Source: DATFVA01 sp963721075 (GTDB lineage: Bacteria; Bacteroidota; Ignavibacteria; Ignavibacteriales; Ignavibacteriaceae). From it: a stretch of 64,000 bases of DNA. Both the position numbers and the translations under genes were made by a program. Shown in pieces: positions 53,601-61,379 of this stretch. The notes beneath the pieces were generated by a model that saw nothing but the letters and a program-made list of their open reading frames with translations, was not told where the DNA came from and searched no databases. Within the stretch, counting starts at the first letter, position 1. Every line of letters begins with the position of its first letter. The stretch spans positions 248,001 through 312,000 of the forward strand of contig CAVRHV010000006.1 in the NCBI GenBank assembly GCA_963721075.1, written 5' to 3'.

Positions 53601-53952
53601 GCCTGAGATGCGGAAATTGTTTCGGAACCTGACGCTCAGCTGTCCCGCTCGGCCAGTTCATCTCATCGTAGACCCATGCATCTATTCCTATTTCTTTTGC
53701 TTTCTTTACTGCAAATTTTACTCTTTCAAACCAGGTGTCTGAAAGGTATCCTATTTTTTCACCAAATCTCCCGTGGATAAAGAAGCCGGGAATGCCCTGA
53801 GACTTATATTCTTTTATCTGCCACTCCATCTCATCTTCATTCATCTCACCGTTCCAGAACCAGAAAGGCAGAATTCCCATTTCTCTGGGAGGAGTTTTAA
53901 AGTTCTCTCTGGTCAGTGTTTCGCCGGTAACTAATTTCTTAGAGAATGCCAT
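50689..53952 (-). CDS. Large glycoside hydrolase, GH106-like (alpha-L-rhamnosidase type)
   Basis: 1087 residues without a clear signal peptide. The start (REMGILPFWFWNGEMNEDEM, then IPGFFIHGRFG) is characteristic of GH106-type and related proteins: a TIM barrel with inserted domains, here followed by galactose-binding-like beta-sandwiches (about 820-960 with TLLYRSSFKVNKI, and 960-1085 with GTGIYSKDINIPEKY). YDEMNWPSG and YTDEPAMHYYH are candidate active-site segments. Rhamnosidase is a family-level inference; activity on rhamnose in pectin or on glycosides would fit. It starts the co-directional run of intracellular sugar genes and lies 238 bases from the PorV/PorQ gene. Confidence 0.7.
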   Translation of the reverse strand: MAFSKKLVTGETLTRENFKTPPREMGILPFWFWNGEMNEDEMEWQIKEYKSQGIPGFFIHGRFGEKIGYLSDTWFERVKFAVKKAKEIGIDAWVYDEMNWPSGTAERQVPKQFPHLRQKYLELVPLMVEGPLFTFLEATDDRYVNTGNSRPIAAFACSDEEYRNGIEKLIDLTPNLSFNAVIPWEAPAGKWRLLYFLEKEIDYYIDALNPESTERFLQLTHDKYKNAVGEDFGTVVPGFYTDEPAMHYYHIGLDNLVIPWSSQMFKIFRERRGYDLKPYLPALYTSMGEVTAKIRYDFWKTLTEQYSETYYKKIRDWCEANGVLFTGHLLGEEWLRIHARCEGNIFKHLKHMHITGVDHLYPKIGTEEEPDQHVALKLASSAAHHYGSNRLLCESMGGTYWDCTLERMKWIANWEYVLGVTIFNNHGYHYSIEGERKRDWPPSQFYHHTWWKYYNRFTEYMARLGHILSGGKHVAKVLMLYPINTIWTNYTPQSRNDVGNATEFAFNYLTDTLLKLHYDFDYVDEDILNEAEIRNGKIKIRDEEYSLFILPPVTHIQKDTYTSIQKFLKGGGKVIADSLLPVGLLDYNRKDSAEKIEKLFGTNPEKLLKNFSNGAKFSIKHKNTQGDVYLLNGKGMHRERKKNELKKLLNECLVPDVTISSEEVFYLHRVKDNFDIYFFVNTTQKDIGDVKITFEKTGKPELWDAVKGAMKQLHVFDIKNDRLNITLNFSSSDSHIVIINDEHADNYITRTNLQIEEFDGKHIKGYADVNEEQVYASVKTESGSRNLKAKNVKALKPLKCGKDYKFEIEGDNVLCINNWKMGTDVPDVEDKFYQPEFDDSSWLDVTMGAWEMQLPQERDKEYYPVTLLYRSSFKVNKIPSSLRLLIDGFSGSSYKVYINGNEINDNGKRSSLDAEIKEVDIRSFVKEGENLVAVKLIAERRTDGILDLLKLVGDFALSGSSKEFIITGQSDNIKVGDWTKQGYPFYSGTGIYSKDINIPEKYMDGKLFLQADCGEDVLEISINGNEPVIVPWHPYKVDITGMVKPGSNTITIKVTNTLINILEAVRKESGLLKEPVISHSNIYTLSL

Positions 53953-54190
53953 TTATGTCCTTTCTTGTCATAGATCTTTTGATTATGATATTTATCCGCT
54001 ACCGCGGTTTATTCATTAATTGGTTGTTTGGAAGTGATTGAGTTGAAATTCTGATCAGCAACTGACCGGAGGAGGATTATTCCACCCCCAGTCAAAGGAT
54101 CTGGACCCGTTTTGGGAATAAGCCAGTCAGTAAAAAATATTTGAGTGATAAAAATTAAGAATATATCTCTAAAACTTTTTATCCGTAATT

Positions 54191-55177
54191 CTAGAAACCT
54201 AAACTGACGGTAAACCTATGCGGCGACTGGAGAAAATCATAATTAACATAAGCGTAATCGAAATTCAGTCTTATTCCGTTAAAGATATAATCTACTCCTG
54301 CACCAAAACTAAGGTTGCCTTCATCATAGTTAAGCTTATACCCGCCCCTTAATGAAAATATTCCGTATACTTTATACTCCAGCCCAAGATGGAGCCTCTC
54401 CTTATAATCGTTGCTATGGATTGCATCAATATTAAATGTAATTTTATGCTGATCCGGTTCGCCGCCTAAAAACAAGTCTTTTCCCCCCATCACGTCCATT
54501 GAAACCCCTATTCTGTATATAAGCGGAATTTCATATGTCTGCTGTTCTTCTTCCTTTGTATGCAGAAACCTTGCCTGGGTAGAAAAATTCTGCGCACTCA
54601 TAGCTATTCTTATTCCGCGCCAGCCGGTGTTATAAAAACTTCCAACATCGAATCCCCATAGATCAGAAGAATAGATATGAAGCTTCTCCTGCATGTATTT
54701 TACATTCACGCCGACTGATAATTTATCGGTAAACTGATGCGCAATTCCGAATCCTATAAGGACGTCGCTACCTGTAAAGAAGGAACCGGTTCTGGTATCG
54801 ATTCCGCCAGAAGTGCTTGTAACAAGAGCTTCAGGGATATCTCCGTAATCCAGTGAGATATAATTCAAAGCTATTGTTGCGAAACCGGGAATACTATAAC
54901 CGACGGCACCTGAAAGAACGTTCAGATCGGCAATCCATTTATTATAGTTAAAAGCTGCTTCGGCACCTTCAATACCGGTTATCGCCGCCGGATTCCAGAA
55001 TATAGCATTGATATCCTGAACACCTGCAATAGAGGCTTCGCCAAGAGCAACCTGCCTGGAGCCGTTACCTATTTTGAGGAACTGCATTGAGGTCCTTCCG
55101 GCTTTATTAAACTGTCCATAACTGAACTGGGCGGCTCCGATAATAAAAACAAGTAATAATAATTTTATATTTTTCAC
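54191..55177 (-). CDS. PorV/PorQ family outer-membrane protein
   Basis: 328 residues with a signal peptide (MKNIKLLLLVFIIGAAQFSYG). The conserved start GRTSMQFLKIGNGSRQVALGEA, then NAIFWNPAAI, marks the PorV/PorQ (UPF0164) family of FadL-fold barrels; it ends in an aromatic residue (FTVSLGF) as outer-membrane barrels do. PorV is the shuttle that delivers type IX cargo to the attachment machinery; many genomes of this kind carry several paralogues next to cargo genes. Here it follows the gene for a secreted protein, so it could be dedicated to that partner. Confidence 0.88.
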   Translation of the reverse strand: MKNIKLLLLVFIIGAAQFSYGQFNKAGRTSMQFLKIGNGSRQVALGEASIAGVQDINAIFWNPAAITGIEGAEAAFNYNKWIADLNVLSGAVGYSIPGFATIALNYISLDYGDIPEALVTSTSGGIDTRTGSFFTGSDVLIGFGIAHQFTDKLSVGVNVKYMQEKLHIYSSDLWGFDVGSFYNTGWRGIRIAMSAQNFSTQARFLHTKEEEQQTYEIPLIYRIGVSMDVMGGKDLFLGGEPDQHKITFNIDAIHSNDYKERLHLGLEYKVYGIFSLRGGYKLNYDEGNLSFGAGVDYIFNGIRLNFDYAYVNYDFLQSPHRFTVSLGF

Positions 55178-55207
55178 TTTAATTCCTCCGATAATGATCC
55201 GTTTGTA

Positions 55208-57430
55208 TCAACGAATTATCATTAGTTTACCCGTAGCTCTTGATCCTACCGTTCCTTCGGTTTCCGACTCGACAACATAGATGTACAAGCCGGGAGCAAC
55301 CAGCAGGCCTGAATCAGATCTTTGATCCCACGCGATACTTCCTGCAAGATTACCGTACTCATCCGGCTGATGATGCAGAACTTTCACCAGATCTCCGGAA
55401 AGACTATAAATATGAATTGTAGCTTTCTCAGGTAGTTTTCTGAATTCTATTTTATACGGAGTAGGGAAGCTATGATCAGGATCTCCATCAATGTAGGGAT
55501 TGGGAGCAACAAAAACATCCCAGCCTTCTTTCTGGATATCTACCGGCCCGGGTTTAGCATTTGTAAGAGGGGTTATATTATAATCACCGCTTGCAAGCTC
55601 GGGCAGGTTATTAACAACAGTTCCATTTGCTGAAGTCCACTGTTTCGGATTTTCATTGTACGCTTCAACATAATAATAATATTCAAATCCGAACTGTACT
55701 GTGTAATCCTTGTAATTATATTCGCTAAGTTCGGCATCCCAATACTTGCTGAACTCACTACGCGGAATATCAGCAACCAGATCCCATATACCTCTTTTAT
55801 CAACACCACGGTAAATTCTGTATCCGCTAAGGTCGGTAGAGCCGTCATAGAATACCTGCCCGGAACCATCCGTATACTCAGCCTCTTCTGCAAGTTTGTC
55901 CCATCTGACAGCAATGATAGCAGTATCGCCGCCATAAGAAGCATTGATAGCCTGGCAGTCAGGTGCAGGCGGGGAATCCGGAACATCAGCGGCAAGGTCA
56001 ATTCCGTCAACCCGGGCACCAAGACCCCACTTCACAGCATTGCGAACTGCATCAACGTTCCTCTGCATATCGGCTGCAAGACTATCATTCATATAAGCTG
56101 ACTGACCTTCATTAAAGCTTTTCAGCCAGTGATCAGGATCGCCCTTATAAACCTCATGAAGATCAAGGGTTCCGGCAACTTCAGCAAGTATTATTCTTAC
56201 GGAATCTCCCGGCACCAGTGTATAAGGACCGAATGAGCTGGTATACCAGCAGTATAGTTTCCCGTTATTCGATACTCTGTGATCAGTCTTTATGAAATCG
56301 TACAACTGCGAAAGGCTGAATGCACGAAGTCCGAAACTTTCAAAATCAACATTCTTTCCGTCAAACTTTTCCGCTTCATCAGAATAGATGCTGAAATGAG
56401 TGGGATCAGCTTCATTTGGATCGGCACCCGGAGGAGGGGTTCTGTATAAAAATGTAAATCCAAATCCCGATGGATCCTGAAGTTCAGGAGGCATCCCCGG
56501 CACTTTGCGAAGCTGGTCCTGCCAGTTTGTTTTTAATCCGTATTGATCCCATGGAACAGGTTCTCTTCCGCCGTTATAATCTCTGCTGTAATAAAATAAT
56601 CCCTTGCCGTCAGGCTGATCATTCTGTACTACCCAGTAATCAGTGTATCCACTGCCAGGATGCCATCCAAAACCTCCTGCCGGAGCTGCCGATGAAAGGA
56701 AATCAGAGTTATAATGAAAATTCAACACTCCTTTTGTTGATACCTGAATACCGCTGTGAAAAACAAACCAGACTTCATTCAGGGTCTGATCGTAATGCAT
56801 CACCTTACCTGCAGCAGGTATCGCGAGCTCACCGGTATTCACAAACACATAATCATAGATAATAAAATCATTATAGCCGGGATAACTCCATTCCATAGAT
56901 CTCTGCTTTACCGTTATTCCGGTAGCAGTTGGAAATTCAACATAATTCATTTCTTCCGGAAGCTGGGGATTGAAACCGGACTCATTGGAATAATTTTCTG
57001 ATCTCTGGAAAGGCATTATATCACCAGTGACAACACCGTAATCATCAGTTAGAGTAGCGAGTGAAGCATGATAAAGCAAAAAATCTTTCTGCTGCGGTGT
57101 AAATCCAGGCGGAATTAAAGTGGTTGCATCTTTTGCAATAATCCATGGGCCTGACCTGAAGTTGTGAAAGTTCGCATCGGTTATAAAACCGTTTGCCAGT
57201 TCCTCATCATTCGGATATGTAAATCCTGCAAACCCGGGAAAGAAGCCAATTCCTGTGATTTCAGTATAGTCCCAGGCACCCGGATCGCCAATATATCCCC
57301 AGTTATACAGAGTTTCCCATAATTTACCTCTTGTATGTGTTGTTGAATTCTGCTGTGCCTGAGCAGAGGCAGTTACAAACAATACAAGTAATAAAAAATT
57401 AAATAAGATTGAGATTTTGTTTTTTTTCAT
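55208..57430 (-). CDS. Large secreted protein with C-terminal sorting-type domain
   Basis: 740 residues from the ATG at 57430. A signal peptide ends near ASAQAQ. The first ~480 residues resemble no family I know (NSTTHTRGKLWETLYNWGYIGDPGAWDYTE). A fibronectin-type segment follows at about 520-600 (GYRIYRGVDKRG), then a last ~85 residues with VFVAPNPY, IHIYSLSGDLVKVL, GLYIYVVESE and KLMIIR, the layout of a type IX sorting domain. It sits between a TonB receptor and a PorV/PorQ protein, the place a SusD-like lipoprotein takes in Bacteroidota loci. A surface binding or capping protein is inferred. Confidence 0.75.
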   Translation of the reverse strand: MKKNKISILFNFLLLVLFVTASAQAQQNSTTHTRGKLWETLYNWGYIGDPGAWDYTEITGIGFFPGFAGFTYPNDEELANGFITDANFHNFRSGPWIIAKDATTLIPPGFTPQQKDFLLYHASLATLTDDYGVVTGDIMPFQRSENYSNESGFNPQLPEEMNYVEFPTATGITVKQRSMEWSYPGYNDFIIYDYVFVNTGELAIPAAGKVMHYDQTLNEVWFVFHSGIQVSTKGVLNFHYNSDFLSSAAPAGGFGWHPGSGYTDYWVVQNDQPDGKGLFYYSRDYNGGREPVPWDQYGLKTNWQDQLRKVPGMPPELQDPSGFGFTFLYRTPPPGADPNEADPTHFSIYSDEAEKFDGKNVDFESFGLRAFSLSQLYDFIKTDHRVSNNGKLYCWYTSSFGPYTLVPGDSVRIILAEVAGTLDLHEVYKGDPDHWLKSFNEGQSAYMNDSLAADMQRNVDAVRNAVKWGLGARVDGIDLAADVPDSPPAPDCQAINASYGGDTAIIAVRWDKLAEEAEYTDGSGQVFYDGSTDLSGYRIYRGVDKRGIWDLVADIPRSEFSKYWDAELSEYNYKDYTVQFGFEYYYYVEAYNENPKQWTSANGTVVNNLPELASGDYNITPLTNAKPGPVDIQKEGWDVFVAPNPYIDGDPDHSFPTPYKIEFRKLPEKATIHIYSLSGDLVKVLHHQPDEYGNLAGSIAWDQRSDSGLLVAPGLYIYVVESETEGTVGSRATGKLMIIR

Positions 57431-57453
57431 AATAATACTCTTCTCAAATAGTT

Positions 57454-60327
57454 TCAATAACTGAAAGACACACCGAAAGTTATCTGCCTTGGAAGATTTC
57501 TGTACATCAACATATCCGGGAATGGAGCACCGTTTTTATCATCAGCCGGATAAATTGAAAAATTTGAATTCGCAAAGGCAACCCGATCTTCAGGGGAGGC
57601 CATTTGCTTTACAATATCCAGATTTGTCCAGGTATCGTTAAATGCATTACGGATTTCAACAAAGAAAGCGGGGCGAATAAATCCAAGGTCGATTTCTTTC
57701 CTGATCCGTATGTCTGCATTTTTATCAGCATTTCTTTCATACTGTGCGCCCGCTTCTGAGTAAACATCGCTGGCAATATTTTTATTAGGATAATATATCT
57801 GGTAGTCGATGGAGAACAGCATATCCTTAAATATTCCTCCGAGAAAATTGAAATCCGAAGGTGTAGCCAATGTAAGGCCGAATTTTAGTTTCGGTTCATC
57901 ATAAATAATCTGATCCCCGATATTATAATCCTTACCTACAGGGATATCTAAACCGGGGGCAACTATTTTGGTAGGGTCACCTGAACGACCATATATTCCA
58001 CTTGTAAACGTGTAATTTAGGTAACCTCCCCAATACCCGGTTAATGGTTTCGTGATAGATATCTCAACTCCCTTTGAATCACCATAATCTCCATTTCCCG
58101 AAGTTTTGTACTGTGCTCTGTCTCTTGTAATTATCGTAATGGTTCTTACTGTCTGAGTGATATCTTTATAATATGCGGTTACATCTAATACAATCCCGGA
58201 CAAATTGTGCTCAATTCCAAGTTCATACTCAACAGTTTTGCGAGGCTTTAAATCTCTGTTCCCTAAATTGAATACAGTCGGAGACCCGGTTTGTGGATCT
58301 GTAATATATGTATTAAGGATACCGGATACATAGGTACCTTCACCATAATCACCGAAATTGGCTCTCTGGAAAAAGTGACCATAAGAAAAATGCAGAACTG
58401 TATTCTCTGAAATAGGGTGCGAAATACCAATTCTTGGAGAAAGCTGACTGAAAGTAGATGTAGGTTCAGTTTTTGCCACTGCTGTAGTATCATTCTGCTG
58501 AGCAGCTATAATTCCTAAAGGATCGAACGGATCGAGGTATTTTTTATCGTTCGGGTTATAAAAATCAAATCTTAACCCGGCATTGACAACAAGACCCTCA
58601 AATTCGAGTTTTGTCTGGGCATATACGTTTCCTTCATACGGATGATAAATACTATTCTCAATTGCTCTGTTTGCTTTAGCTTCCTGGAACCGGTTTAGTA
58701 TATAATATTCGAAATCTCCACCAGCTTTGATCTGGGTTTTAGCACTTAGCTGTGATGTTACATCGCCTGAAAATGTATAATTTGTATTTTTATCATGCCC
58801 CCTGTAGTAGTACCCGGAAGTATGCAGGCCTATTATGTTATCGTTCGCCCACTTAATTATGTTACCCAATGAATCTTTTGCTCTTAATATATCATGTTCG
58901 GGTGAGCCAGTATCCCAGCCGTCGGCATCTCCCGGGAAAGTTGACTGTGAGGTATAATCAAAAACTCTGCTTAGCTGCAGTACATAGAAAGTGCTTTGAC
59001 CCAGCACATGAGTAAATTGTAAAGTTTGACCATTGTTGCTGTTTTCCGGATACCCGGCAAAATCATAGTAAGCATACTTACTTTCGAGTCCGTAACTGGA
59101 AATAAATGCGGAGTTCATATACTCCATTCCGGCATTAGTATTTGCCTCACCATAAAAACCTGAAGCCATAAATTTCATCTGGGGAGTCAGACTGTAAGTC
59201 AGTTTAGCTGTTCCATCCAGCCAGGTTCCTCTGCTCCTGTAACTGTTTCCGGTAACCGGCGGCACATTCCTGTATTTACCGGTAACGAAGAAAAACAGAT
59301 CTTTCAGAGGAGTGGGTCCGCCGAGAGAGACTTCCGTCTGATAACCAGCCTCATTTGTATAGTTATTCAGAGGCTGATGAGTTTTCATATAGTGTGCATA
59401 AGCTTCTTCAGGAGTAAACTGACTGGCAGGGTCATTTCCGGAAGTTCCGTTCAGATCCACCCATTGATCAGGATTATCGATCCACCATTGCAGGTGCCTC
59501 GCATGTGAATTTTCCCAGTATCTTGGTGACGAATAATCGTAAAATGCAGTTCCCCAGTGAGGCAGATGAGCAGGTATATACCTCATTTCGGCATAACCTT
59601 CAAATTTGTTTGATCCTTCCTTTGTAACAATATTAAAGACGCCCGACTGAGCCTGGCCGTATTCAGCGTTGAATGCACCGGTTATGATCTCAAGTTCCTG
59701 AATTGAGGAAAGATTGATATTTGTGTACGGTTGATAATTTAGCGGATTGCTGGCCCTCATACCGTCAATCAGGAAGGCCACCTGGTCGATAGATCCGCGT
59801 CTTACGGTAAGTTCCCCGGCAGCATTTCGGTCAATACCCGGCAGTGTACTTAATACTTCGGTAAATTGAGTAGTCGGTCTTACAGCAATTTCCTCTGCAG
59901 ACACAAAGTGTCTTGAAGATGTAAGATCTTTCTCAACAAGAGGCCTTTCCGCAGTTACTACTACTGATTCATTCAGCTCTATTACGGTTTCCTCCATTTT
60001 AAAATCAATTTCGGTAGTATGATTGATACTGACTTCAACACCCGTCTTAATAATGGATTTATATCCAATAATAGAGGCCTTCACATCGTAAGTTCCCGGA
60101 GGAACATTAAGAATATAATATTCTCCGTTAATATCAGTAGCGGCACCCATTGACTGACCTACTATCTGAACATTTACCCCGGGCATGGGATCGCCGGTCA
60201 CAGCATCCGTAACTATTCCTGTTACTTTTCCTCCGGATGATGCTAATCCATCCTGCATCAGCAGGAGTCCAAAGCAAAACAGGAATAAAACCGAAGCTGT
60301 TTTTAGAATAGTAAAATTTAATTTCAT
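57454..60327 (-). CDS. TonB-dependent outer-membrane receptor with carboxypeptidase-like regulatory domain
   Basis: 957 residues from the ATG at 60327, which has AGAGGTAGG upstream. Signal peptide, then a carboxypeptidase-regulatory-like domain (about 32-105, with GKVTGIVTDAVTGDPMPGVNV), a plug (about 120-230, with VVVTAERPLVEKD and GVFNIVTKEGSN) and a 22-strand-type barrel ending in FGVSFSY. There is no SusD homologue nearby, so it is not a classical SusC. It is linked to an alcohol dehydrogenase gene upstream by 41 bases and to the secreted protein downstream with a 23-base gap. Oligosaccharide uptake is inferred from the locus. Confidence 0.9.
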   Translation of the reverse strand: MKLNFTILKTASVLFLFCFGLLLMQDGLASSGGKVTGIVTDAVTGDPMPGVNVQIVGQSMGAATDINGEYYILNVPPGTYDVKASIIGYKSIIKTGVEVSINHTTEIDFKMEETVIELNESVVVTAERPLVEKDLTSSRHFVSAEEIAVRPTTQFTEVLSTLPGIDRNAAGELTVRRGSIDQVAFLIDGMRASNPLNYQPYTNINLSSIQELEIITGAFNAEYGQAQSGVFNIVTKEGSNKFEGYAEMRYIPAHLPHWGTAFYDYSSPRYWENSHARHLQWWIDNPDQWVDLNGTSGNDPASQFTPEEAYAHYMKTHQPLNNYTNEAGYQTEVSLGGPTPLKDLFFFVTGKYRNVPPVTGNSYRSRGTWLDGTAKLTYSLTPQMKFMASGFYGEANTNAGMEYMNSAFISSYGLESKYAYYDFAGYPENSNNGQTLQFTHVLGQSTFYVLQLSRVFDYTSQSTFPGDADGWDTGSPEHDILRAKDSLGNIIKWANDNIIGLHTSGYYYRGHDKNTNYTFSGDVTSQLSAKTQIKAGGDFEYYILNRFQEAKANRAIENSIYHPYEGNVYAQTKLEFEGLVVNAGLRFDFYNPNDKKYLDPFDPLGIIAAQQNDTTAVAKTEPTSTFSQLSPRIGISHPISENTVLHFSYGHFFQRANFGDYGEGTYVSGILNTYITDPQTGSPTVFNLGNRDLKPRKTVEYELGIEHNLSGIVLDVTAYYKDITQTVRTITIITRDRAQYKTSGNGDYGDSKGVEISITKPLTGYWGGYLNYTFTSGIYGRSGDPTKIVAPGLDIPVGKDYNIGDQIIYDEPKLKFGLTLATPSDFNFLGGIFKDMLFSIDYQIYYPNKNIASDVYSEAGAQYERNADKNADIRIRKEIDLGFIRPAFFVEIRNAFNDTWTNLDIVKQMASPEDRVAFANSNFSIYPADDKNGAPFPDMLMYRNLPRQITFGVSFSY

Positions 60328-60367
60328 ATGCCTACCTCTGTTCAATTAACCGCTATAAGTCGTAATT

Positions 60368-61321
60368 TTAATTCATTACGATAACTGATTTCACAAAACC
60401 CTCGGGTTTTGTTAACGCAGCATTAAATGCCGCTTCAATATCTTTCAACTCAAATCTATGGGTAATAAGTTTTTTCATCTCGATTCTTCCGCTGTTAAGC
60501 AGATCCATTCCCACTCTGGTTCCGTTTAATATTGTTCTTATATCCCTGAAATGAGCATTTATAATATCAAAAGCCATCCAGTTCCAATATCCGAGGTCGT
60601 TAATTTTTCTTTCGCCGGGATGATAACCGAAAATGACAAGTTTCCCTTCCATCCTGCAAATCTGGGGAGCCAGATCTAAAGTAGCTTGTACTCCTCCAAC
60701 CTCAAAACTAATATCCACACCCTTTCCATTAGTAAGGTTCTTTACCTTTCCGATTACATTTTCCTTTGAAGGGTTAATCACTTCATCAGCCCCAAGCTGT
60801 TTTGCAAGATTGAGCATTTCATCACGGAGATCAATTGCAATAATTTTAGATGCACCTCTGAGTTTAAGCTCCTGGAGGAGGATTAAGCCCATGAACCCTG
60901 TACCAACAAGGGCAATTGTATCATTCATCTGGACATTAGCCCTTATAACGCCGTTGGTCGTACAAGCAATTGGTTCAGCCATAGCCTCTGCAAAATCAAT
61001 CTCATCCTTAATTTTAAATACCATTTCCTGTTTAACCGCAATTTCTTCTGCATACCCTTTACCATCAGTCCAGGCAGCAACACGGTCTCCCGGCTTCAGG
61101 ATATTAACCAGGGCTCCTGTTTCTAAAACTTCACCGGCAACTTCGTGGCCTATCAGCCTTGGATATTCAAGCCCTTCTATTTTTTTATCCCACTGATGGA
61201 TTTCAGAATGGCATACACCGCAGGCCCGGATTTTAAGTAAAACTTCATCCTTATTTATCCGGGGAGTTGGGCGGTCTTCTATCCTCCAGTCATGAGGACC
61301 ATAAAGTACAGCTGTTTTCAT
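60368..61321 (-). CDS. Zinc-dependent alcohol dehydrogenase (MDR family)
   Basis: 317 residues, shorter than the typical ~345. Catalytic zinc ligands Cys37 (CGVCHSE), His59 and Glu60 (GHEVAGEV) are present, but the four-cysteine structural zinc loop is absent. The Rossmann motif is ALVGTGFMGL. Such short MDR enzymes oxidise sugar alcohols or other alcohols. Its position just ahead of the TonB receptor suggests use of the imported substrate, or aldehyde handling. A role in methanol or formaldehyde turnover with the MtaB genes is conceivable but not supported directly. Confidence 0.85.
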   Translation of the reverse strand: MKTAVLYGPHDWRIEDRPTPRINKDEVLLKIRACGVCHSEIHQWDKKIEGLEYPRLIGHEVAGEVLETGALVNILKPGDRVAAWTDGKGYAEEIAVKQEMVFKIKDEIDFAEAMAEPIACTTNGVIRANVQMNDTIALVGTGFMGLILLQELKLRGASKIIAIDLRDEMLNLAKQLGADEVINPSKENVIGKVKNLTNGKGVDISFEVGGVQATLDLAPQICRMEGKLVIFGYHPGERKINDLGYWNWMAFDIINAHFRDIRTILNGTRVGMDLLNSGRIEMKKLITHRFELKDIEAAFNAALTKPEGFVKSVIVMN

Positions 61322-61342
61322 ATTTCTTTCAGATTAAATAGA

Positions 61343-61368
61343 AGTGCGGCAGATTTCTCCGCCGCACT
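61343..61368 (-). terminator. Candidate intrinsic terminator after the CBM9-like gene
   Basis: An 8-base perfect stem, AGTGCGGC pairing with GCCGCACT, separated by ten bases, lies 12 bases past the stop of the gene at 61380. The following bases on the minus strand are TCTATTTAATC, only weakly T-rich. It is the clearest hairpin in the window. The gap to the next gene is just 22 bases, so the next gene's promoter would have to lie close by; a TATAAT is present on the minus strand at 61369-61374. Confidence 0.55.
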
Positions 61369-61379
61369 ATTATAACAGA

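Noticed and set aside
54001..54008. ACCGCGGT palindrome in the gap between the PorV/PorQ and GH106-like genes
   Set aside because: Only eight bases and single; expected by chance in a window of this size.
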